Positions 56,309-64,000 of a stretch of DNA of 64,000 nt are shown here, one piece after another (within the stretch, counting starts at the first letter, position 1; each line of letters opens with the position of its first letter). A model generated the notes under the pieces. It saw only the letters and a list, made by a program, of their open reading frames with translations. It was not told where the DNA came from and made no database searches. The position numbers and the translations under genes were made by a program. The stretch comes from Paraspadella gotoi (taxonomy: Eukaryota > Chaetognatha), in the NCBI GenBank assembly GCA_051294375.1, contig CM119266.1, forward strand, positions 22,263,875 to 22,327,874. Direction: 5' to 3'.

Positions 56309-56545
56309 CAAACCGGTGTGAATAACGGAATGCAACAACCTTACCTGCGGCGGCGAGACGAAAACGGCAATTTTAAATTCATAGCGTGATACAGGGAAAA
56401 ATGGGTGAGGAATATAATCTTGCTATTAATTATTATAATTAATTTTTTGTTGTTAATATTGAGACTCACCATCGTCTTCTTCATTCTTCGACTCTGGGTC
56501 AACTTCCGCACGTGAAGCAAAATTAGCGTCGGTCGGAGTCGAAAA
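56309..56545 (-). other. Candidate pair of coding exons interrupted by a gap
   Basis: On the minus strand, a segment ending at 56469 reads STPTDANFASRAEVDPES and then KNEEDDG, followed by a consensus donor GTGAGT. A 127-nt intron would end at CGCCGCCGCAG, and the next exon (56309-56341) continues in phase as GKVVAFRYSHRF into the gap. There is no clear acceptor for the first segment, so this is only a candidate. Confidence 0.3.
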
Positions 56546-58659
56546 AAAATCGTACGAGATTTTTAACAAAACGCTTTACATTTTGCAATCGGGCATGGAA
56601 ATGGAATGGAATTAGAAAATTTTAGAGTTTTCTTTTTTTAATTGTTCGAGATTTATAGAACTCTCCCTATCAACACTTACAATTTAAAAAAATGATTCAT
56701 TGAAATGCATTAGTTTAGATTTCGATAAAAAATAATTTAAATATGAAATTGGCTCAACCAATATAAGATAAAGTAAATTGCATGAATAGTATTCAGAGGC
56801 AAAAACTCTCTATAATAATTTATAAGCTTGTATTGCTTATTGGTTCCCATCGATCGAGCTCACTTATTGTCACATTCTCCTAATAAATGATTTTCCTCCT
56901 CCTCTCCTCCTCCTCCTCCTCCCTCCTCCTCCCTTAACATCCTGATGATTTTTATGTCGCAATACAAAGTTGAAGGTGTCCGCGCCTGCTGGCATCGATT
57001 CAGTTAAGTCCCAGGATAAGTTAATTCCTTTCCCTAGTGTAAAGCAACTATCACCATTTCCCGGGATTCGAAAAAAGAGCTTCAATAGAGTTAACTAAAT
57101 TCCTTAGGGCATATATGCCAATGCCCATGGGTTCGCTCCAACTCGTCTCCTTAACCTTGATCATCCTCACTCTACCAAAGCCTCCGTTCCACTGTCACGG
57201 CCACAAACCCACTTCTTTGTCAGAACCCTTGACCACAAAAGAATCAAACGCATTCTCATCCTTGAGATTTTTTTTTTTATGGAAAATTCCATGTGATTTT
57301 CTTTTCTTTCTTTTATTTTTATTTTCTCCTCTTTTATTTTCCATCGTCAGCAGGGAATGAAAATTCTAAAGCGGGCCGACGATTGTCGTCTCCCACGCCC
57401 GGACCAATCGATTGGAGTGGCGCGCCACGCCCTGCCTCAAGCCTGCTCTGCCCACGCGGGAGGCGACGGGACAGGACATCGCCCTAGGCAAAAAACAAAA
57501 CCAAACAAAACAAACAAAATAACCAAGAAAACAAGAAAAAGAAAAATCAAAATAAAAGCAAGATAAGACAATCAAGATAACTTAACAAAAATAAATTGTA
57601 AAAAACAACAAAAAAAAAAACAAAGAAAAAAAAAATATAAACAAAACCAATCGGGCGAATCTAAAAGCCCCCACGTCTCGTTGTAAAGTTCCCCTTTCCG
57701 TTTTCTATCCTTTCCCTTCCCTCATTTCATTCCGCCCCCATCGGACCCCTCCTTCCTTATCATATTCACCCTCACCCACCTCCTACCCCCCAGACCACCC
57801 TGCCCCCCCCTAACGGCCGCTAGATCTCGGACCGCTTCACCGATTCGCATTTAAAAACGATTTCGCCATGACTTCCTACGAACCAATTTTTTTTTGGCTC
57901 ATGTTTTATTCGTTGTGTATTTGTCTGCTCTTATTTTTCCTATTCTCTTTTTTTTTTTTTTTGCTTTAATTCTACCATATTTGGCGTTTGGGTGTTTTTC
58001 GTGGCAAACAACCAACGTGACCAGCGAGAGGAATTCGACGACGACGTGGCAACGATCGAGGCACCTTGGACGACGTCGACGACGACGACGACGAAGACAG
58101 TCGACGACTTTATCTGCCCCAAAACAGATTTTTCATCCATTTTTTTTTTTACCAGATTAATCTTTTTGATTATTCCATTTCAATCCGTCTTTTTATTTTT
58201 CGCTTCAACCTTTCACCTTTTTTCTTCCATTCTCACATAACCACCTTTCACGACGCCATTCCATTATTTCCATTTTCTTATCCACCTCTCACCACTCTCC
58301 TTACCCAATATCTCACCCGACTCTATAGCGCCTTCCGACCCGCCCTCCGCCTTCCGCCCTTTCGACTCCTTACGTCTTCAACGTAAACAAAAAGGTAAAC
58401 AATCTCGAGCCACGATATTATTTTTTTTTCCTCGCGGTTTTTTTATATTTTTTTTTTGCATAATCGGTGATCGTAAAAAAAACCAAACTCCTCCTCCTCT
58501 CTTCCTCCTCCTCCTCCGCCATATAGAGCTAAACCCTGTTTGAGAGTATGATTCGACTACCTCCAACTGGTCGATGATATCATGACTGTGAATTCACCCT
58601 CCTCATTTGGTATTAAATACACTCCTCTACTTTTGAAAGGCTCTCCTCCTCCTCCTACT
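56546..58659. other. Intergenic, low-complexity mixture
   Basis: Contains CCT-rich tracts, AAAC-rich sequence (57500-57650) and a short (GAC)n tract near 58070. A signal-peptide-like frame at 57115 has no supporting context. No gene is called. Confidence 0.4.
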
Positions 58660-59850
58660 CCCTCCTCTCTCTTTATTGAATTCATCAGCGGATTTCAAAA
58701 ATAAATTCATTTACTGCAAGATAAAAGCGAAGATGATTTCTTAGGTGAATCCATAGATTGTATTCATTGTGAGAGAAAAGAAAAGATTTGATCTCGTAAT
58801 GAGTGAAACATGTCCCAAAGCTCTCGCTACCCAACGTGAAAGTCTAGTTGAGCAATATTAAATTCTCTTTCACAATGAATTCATTTTCTCAAAATAACAT
58901 ATTCGAAATCATGATGTTCATAAGAATTTCATAAAACATCGAATGAATTCATTGCAGAGGTTAAAGTTGTGGCAAATTATTGCATGTAGGATGTATCTCT
59001 CGATGAATCCAAACATGTATTCATGATAGGGCTAAAATATTTCTTCTGCTTTGAGTATAAAATACTTATTACTTGTTACAAGTATGGTTAGATTTGAAAA
59101 GGATAGTTTATCCGTCTCAATGAATTCAAACTTCAAAACTAATGTAAGAAATCATGATTCCCTTAGTCTCTAGGCTTTAGTGTCAACTGAAATAATAAAT
59201 AAAATAAATAAATAAATAAATAAATTATTATATTATTTGTTTATCATTTAAGTTAGTTTAAAATTGTAAACATTTTTTATTGAGGGTTGAAAAAGGGGTA
59301 TTTTTTTCTCTTTTTGGACGAATTCAAAATGCCATATCTTGCCTTGGATTATCTAATTTACAAAAAATTTATATATTTAGAATCCTTGTCTTAACCCTTG
59401 TCTAACCTCTTTTATATAATAAAAAAATTGAAATTTGATCAAAGTATTAATAAATACCTTTGTTTAAAAAGTTAATATCTTAAAAAATAATTATCAATTT
59501 GAAATAAAGTTTAAAAAATTTTCCAAAAATAAGCTATACAATTGTAATTGTTATGGCACTTAAAACAAATAAAAAAAATACTTACCTAGTAAGGAGATAT
59601 TTAGTAAAGTAGAAAAATCTAATCCCAATAATTCAATATTCAGTGAATAGGGAAATGTTTCTTTGAGCTTTGATGTGGAATTCATGAGTAGAAATTTCAT
59701 GAGAATGAATTCATTTCATTTCAGTTTAATGTGCCATTTTTTAAAGTTTTTATTATTAAGTAGTCATTATTCTCTTTTGAAATACTTAGTGTGTGATTCA
59801 TGAGTAGAAATTCATAAGAAAAAAATTCATATGAACAGTTTTTTTATTCC
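58660..59850. repeat. Cluster of TGAATTCA-type palindromes
   Basis: TGAATTCA or close variants recur about every 100-200 nt (near 58677, 58876, 58944, 59119 and 59706), with related ATTCATGAGTAGAAA repeats at 59681 and 59791. The surrounding DNA is AT-rich and non-coding. Confidence 0.5.
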
Positions 59851-61308
59851 TCCTCCTCTCCTCCTCCTCCTCCTCCTCCTCCGCGTACGAGCTTTGTTTT
59901 TGCCGCTTCGAGGAGTTATCAAAATTGGATGGCACCCGATGGAATCGTAGAACCGCGCCTCGAGAACCGCTCGGTCGGCGCTCTGGTCGGCGTCGGCGTC
60001 GCGGCGTCACCCTCTCCGCCTTTTTCGACTCTTAAATCTGAAGGAGAGTCGCGACCGCCTGAACCGATGGGGCTTCTCCTGGTTAACTATTGCAATGGAA
60101 AGCAATTGGAGAGACGACTTTTTATCTTACTGATTACATGTTTTAATAATTTGATATATGTATGTAATATTTATAGTTTAGACTACTGAAATGTCTTCCT
60201 ATTTTTTTTGTTTTATCTTCTGTATAAGAGGATATTGTAAAAACGTCTGAAGAGGTTACTGTGATAAAGGTGACGTAGCCAAACATTATAAAAAAAATAC
60301 CCCCAAAGCCAACCTTCCCACTAATACATCTGTCACCTGGCGTCTCCACATTAAGGATATATACCGACTTAAGAATTGCGGCCCAGAAAATCCTTATGGG
60401 CGCAATTCCTGCGACCACCATTCATGTCAGCATAACAAATCTGCTCCTATTAATAAAATTTTTATATTTCACAATTCCAAAACCCTGGGTCCGTCAAATC
60501 TGACAACGAAACAATCTGCATAACTAAAGTTTGCTAAAAAAGATAAAAAACCAACAAACCAATAATATTTTCTAGAGAAAAGAAATAAATTATAGAATTT
60601 ATAATAGAGAATATCAAAGCCTAAAAAAGAGGAAAAAGATGACCGAGAAAGAGGAAGAAAACGAAGCAGAGAAGAAAAAAGGATAAGTGAGGAAGAAAGA
60701 AAAGAAAAGAAAAAAGATATTAATTAAAGAAAAAGGAAAAAGAAAAGAAAAAGGAAAAGAAAAGAAAAAGAAAAGGAAACGAGAAGAGAAGAAGAACAAA
60801 AGAAAGAAGAAAAGAAAAGAAAGAAAAGAAAAGAAAAAGTAAAAGAAAAGAAAAGAAAGAAAAGAAAGAAAAAAAAAGAAAACAGAAAAGAAACGAGAAG
60901 AGAAGAAAGTCCGGAAAAACGAAGCAGAAAGCGAAATCTTTGAGACTTCTTAGAGGAATTGTAAAACAGGGGAGAGCCAAAGCGTGAAGTGTCACGTGAG
61001 ATCGTGTCACGTGACATCGACTCCTACCGCGGACAATGAGCTCGCTTCACAGTGACCAAATCGTAGGGACTACGTCACGGAGCGTTTTCCCCGTTTGATT
61101 GCACGGGGACGTCTGGAACGTAAATGCGTCTTCGTTGAAAAGACTAGAGAAGAGAAGGAGAGAGAGAAAACTGCGAGAGAAAGAGAGAGAGACGAGAGAG
61201 AAAACTGGAGAGAAAGAAAGACGAGATAAAAAAAGACGTTTTTGACAATTCAAATTGACGATAAACGCATAAATGACTTACATACAAGAGTAAACAATGT
61301 GTTGATTT
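59851..61308. other. Intergenic with a purine-rich tract and E-boxes
   Basis: A roughly 300-nt AAAAG/GAAAG-rich purine tract (60620-60920) is followed by two TCACGTGA palindromes (60992-60999 and 61007-61014). A minus-strand frame near 60240-60420 (VVAGIAPIRIF) might be a decayed retroelement, but I cannot support it. Confidence 0.35.
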
Positions 61309-61325
61309 CTCTCTCTCTCTCTTCT

Positions 61326-61370
<45 letters not shown>

Positions 61371-61850
61371 CTCCTCTCTCTCTCTCTCTCTCTCCACAGG
61401 CGACAACATTCGACGCCTCCTGCGAGGATCCGCGACCAAAGAGTCAAGGTGAGAAGAGGGGAGCGTGATGATCGATGAAATGATGATAATGATGATGTTG
61501 AAACGAAAAAAAAAAAAGCAAAGATTTTATCCCTCGATCTCATTAATTTACCGGCATGGCCGCGATCTAGGGTGACGCCGGAACGTACGTTTGCGACGCC
61601 GCCACCGGTTCGAGGAACGTCTCGATTATTTAAGAGTCGAATCTCTTACAGCTCTCGACGACAATAACGCCGCCCGACGTTGCCGCCGCCCGCCGCCGCC
61701 CACCGTCGACGAAGACGACCATCGCCTCGGCGAGGATGAGATATATCTTCAAGGAGGACGAAGGACTGGAAAAAGTGCCCCCCGCGGTTTGCCGACCTTT
61801 GCCCGAAGACTCGTTTGCATTTTAAGCGAGCGCCTAAAAAAATGAGAGAG
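61309..61850 (+). other. Candidate exons after a (CT)n acceptor
   Basis: (CT)n (61310-61395) leads into CCACAG and a 52-nt segment ending in AAG then GTGAGA, which looks like a short exon (61400-61451). A downstream frame (61591-61845) is Arg/Pro-rich. Phases could join the first segment to RVTPERTF, but no family is recognisable, so this may be a UTR exon or chance. Confidence 0.25.
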
Positions 61851-63279
61851 GGGGTTGGGGGGGGGATGATTTCGGATAGGGGATGTATGAAAAAGGAAGC
61901 AGGAAAAAGAATACAGAATAAAGGTAAAAATAAAAGAAAGAAAGACTAAGAGAGAGATAAAATGAGATAAATTCTAAGGAGGAAAATTGTGACTGAAAGA
62001 GGAAATAAAAAAGAAACGAGGAGAAAACCTCTACATAGAAAGCAGTTATAAAAACACCAAAGGTTTTGAAGAAGAAAATAATGTGAAAAAAACAATTGAC
62101 AACGGGGCAAGGAAATATTTTATTTATTTTAAAATATATTTAAATACTATTCTACATTTTTATTTCTCATCCACCTTTTTATTTTCTTAAATTTTACAAT
62201 TTTATTTTAAATTTATTTTCAGATTACTATTTTATATTTACAATCTTACTCGTTTGCGCACAGTTTTTTCTTACAAGATCCCTCGCTAATGTCATTCACT
62301 TCCAATTTTCCCCCCGACTCAATTCAAAGTACACGTCATGTCCTCCTCTATCTTAGCTTATTTAATCATCTCACAGATTTCAAATCCTCTTCAGCTCTCA
62401 TAATTCAAGTCTGGGTGACTAACCGCCAGAGTTAAAATTCTCCCATTCATCGGCCACTTCATTTAACGGAGAAACTCGGCCTTGAAAAAAACATTCTTTT
62501 CTTCTCTCTTCATTTTTCATCTCCTATTATCCTTATTTCTTTTTCTAACAGCCTCCCTCTTTTTCGCCTCTTTCAATCTCTCTTTCTCTTTATGTTTGCT
62601 CCTTTCCTCACCTTTTTCCATCCTTTCCTCCTTTTAGTTTGCGCCGCGAGTACTCCCGGAGAACTCTATATAAAGTACACATGTCCATATCATGTGATCA
62701 AAGGCAAATGCACGTGAAAAATAAAGATCACTGCGGCGCAACATTCTCCTACAACTGTATTCCTTCTTTCTTCCTCGTTTTCTGTCAGTTTCTGTTCTTT
62801 TCTATCTTTTCTCTTTCTCTACCTCTGCTTGATCCGACTGAGTTCCTTCTCTCTCATCCATAACTAATGCTCCTTCTAAATCTTGTTTTTTTGCTCGTTT
62901 TTCGTTTCTCTCAATCTTTATTTCCAGTTTCGACTCATATTTATCCCGTTACTACTATATTAATCAATTAACGACTATCTTTTTCTATTATCTTCCCTCC
63001 TAGTTATTGCAATGATCCTATTCCTTGACTACTTCCTACTTCCCTCGTCAACCACCCCTTCTATTTTCCTCCCTTCCTTCCTCCCAACTTTTCCTTTTCC
63101 CTTCCTCTTCTCATTCTTCCCAAGGTTCGTTCAGGCGCGCACGAACATAAATTAATCATGTCAATTCAAGAATCTTCCAAAAAAGAAAAAAAAAGAAAAA
63201 TCATTTTCTTTGTTTTCTCTTCGCTTCTTGCGCTCAACCAAACTCCTTCATCCTCCAACCAAATAAGCTTAAACTCTCT

Positions 63280-63339
<60 letters not shown>

Positions 63340-64000
63340 TCTCGCTCTCTCCTTCTCCTCTCTTCTCACTTCTCCTTTCTCCTTCCCCTCAAGGGGCGGC
63401 TTGTTTCCCCCATCACAACCCCGTCTTACCGGGGGCGGACTCAAAGTGGCATTGAAAGGAGACGACTCCCCATTACCACGTCAGACGACGACGACGACGA
63501 CGACTACAAGAAACAACAACCAACGACGAATACAGGCGACGACGACGCGAGGCCCCCGTGCGCCCTCTGACGCGCGACGAGGGGAAATCAAAGGAGCGGA
63601 AGAGAAAAAACTGAAATCGCCGGAAGTCGGTGACGTTGATAAGCGATCGAGATGACGACGACGACGACGAACGACACGACACGACGACGACAGATGACAA
63701 GAAATAAAAATTTTAAACCAGTGGCTGACAATGTTTAGAAACAATGACGACATATCTACCGATGATGGTTAGCATAGACCCATGCTAAATATCAATGGTC
63801 AATTTCGAAAAGAGAATAACTGACTAGGGAACTATATCAATACAACGAAACGCCTGACCAATGACATGCCTACAAAAAACTCACCGACTTTAAAAAACAT
63901 CTCGCGGTTAAGTAAAAAAAAAATTTAGGAACATTAAAAAAAAAGGTTCAAAAAAGTTTTGAGCGATTTGAAAAAGTAAAGGATAATATATCTTATTCGT
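61851..64000. other. Intergenic, no feature supported
   Basis: AT-rich and pyrimidine-rich sequence with (CT)n at 63275-63345 and ACG/GAC-rich trinucleotide tracts near 63485-63510 and 63652-63690. Confidence 0.4.

Noticed and set aside
57115-57360. Signal-peptide-like frame MPMPMGSLQLVSLTL
   Set aside because: Hydrophobic start but no conserved continuation, no clear donor, and repetitive downstream sequence.
61555-61622. Ig-like string AGTYVCDAATG
   Set aside because: It resembles the D-x-G-x-Y-x-C of an immunoglobulin fold but is only about 20 codons before a stop, with no upstream Ig strands.

Overview
This is a metazoan genomic window. The genes are split into phase-consistent GT-AG exons and include a Hox1/labial-class gene, so the source is a bilaterian. 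The Hox1 homeodomain looks invertebrate and reminds me of spiralian (lophotrochozoan) Hox1, but I cannot fix the phylum. Microsatellites are extremely abundant, with (CT/GA)n, (CTTT/AAAG)n and (TCAA)n dominating. There are five N runs, and three of them are exactly 25 N, the look of fixed-size scaffold gaps.

The left 43 kb holds all the confident genes. (1) Minus strand, 320-5696: the N-terminal two-thirds of kinase suppressor of Ras (KSR). Thirteen coding exons carry the CA1 region, the C1 domain and the FxFP motif; the kinase domain lies beyond the left edge. (2) Plus, 7845-13155: a TLCD1/2-like TLC-domain membrane protein. Its introns hold a hairpin element, an 18-bp minisatellite and a decayed reverse transcriptase. 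(3) Plus, 14743-21957: a complete seven-exon Spinster (SPNS) lysosomal lipid transporter. (4) Minus, 17288-20707: a complete intronless TRPM-like cation channel nested in SPNS intron 5. (5) Plus, 22176-23292: an unrecognised 167-aa protein in five exons. (6) Plus, 23485-26437: an unrecognised 487-aa single-pass membrane protein in ten exons, with a sushi-like Cys segment and one EGF module. (7) Minus, 27715-43172: Hox1/labial in two coding exons separated by a 13.5-kb intron.

The Hox1 intron contains a large inverted repeat (arms about 2 kb), smaller hairpin elements and tRNA-related SINE-like pieces. The roughly 21 kb upstream of Hox1 (43.2-64 kb) has no confident gene. It holds a second inverted repeat (arms about 1 kb), a roughly 47-bp purine-rich minisatellite, a 1.5-kb tandem duplication and long low-complexity tracts. 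Only weak exon candidates are present, near 56.3-56.5 kb and 61.4 kb. No second Hox gene is visible upstream of Hox1.

Three themes stand out: a lysosomal transporter hosting an intronless channel gene on the opposite strand; introns made almost wholly of microsatellite, with the repeat directly abutting or forming the splice signals; and strong unpaired 3' splice sites just upstream of several start codons, combined with about 200-bp spacing of co-oriented genes, which makes spliced-leader trans-splicing or short 5' UTR introns worth testing.
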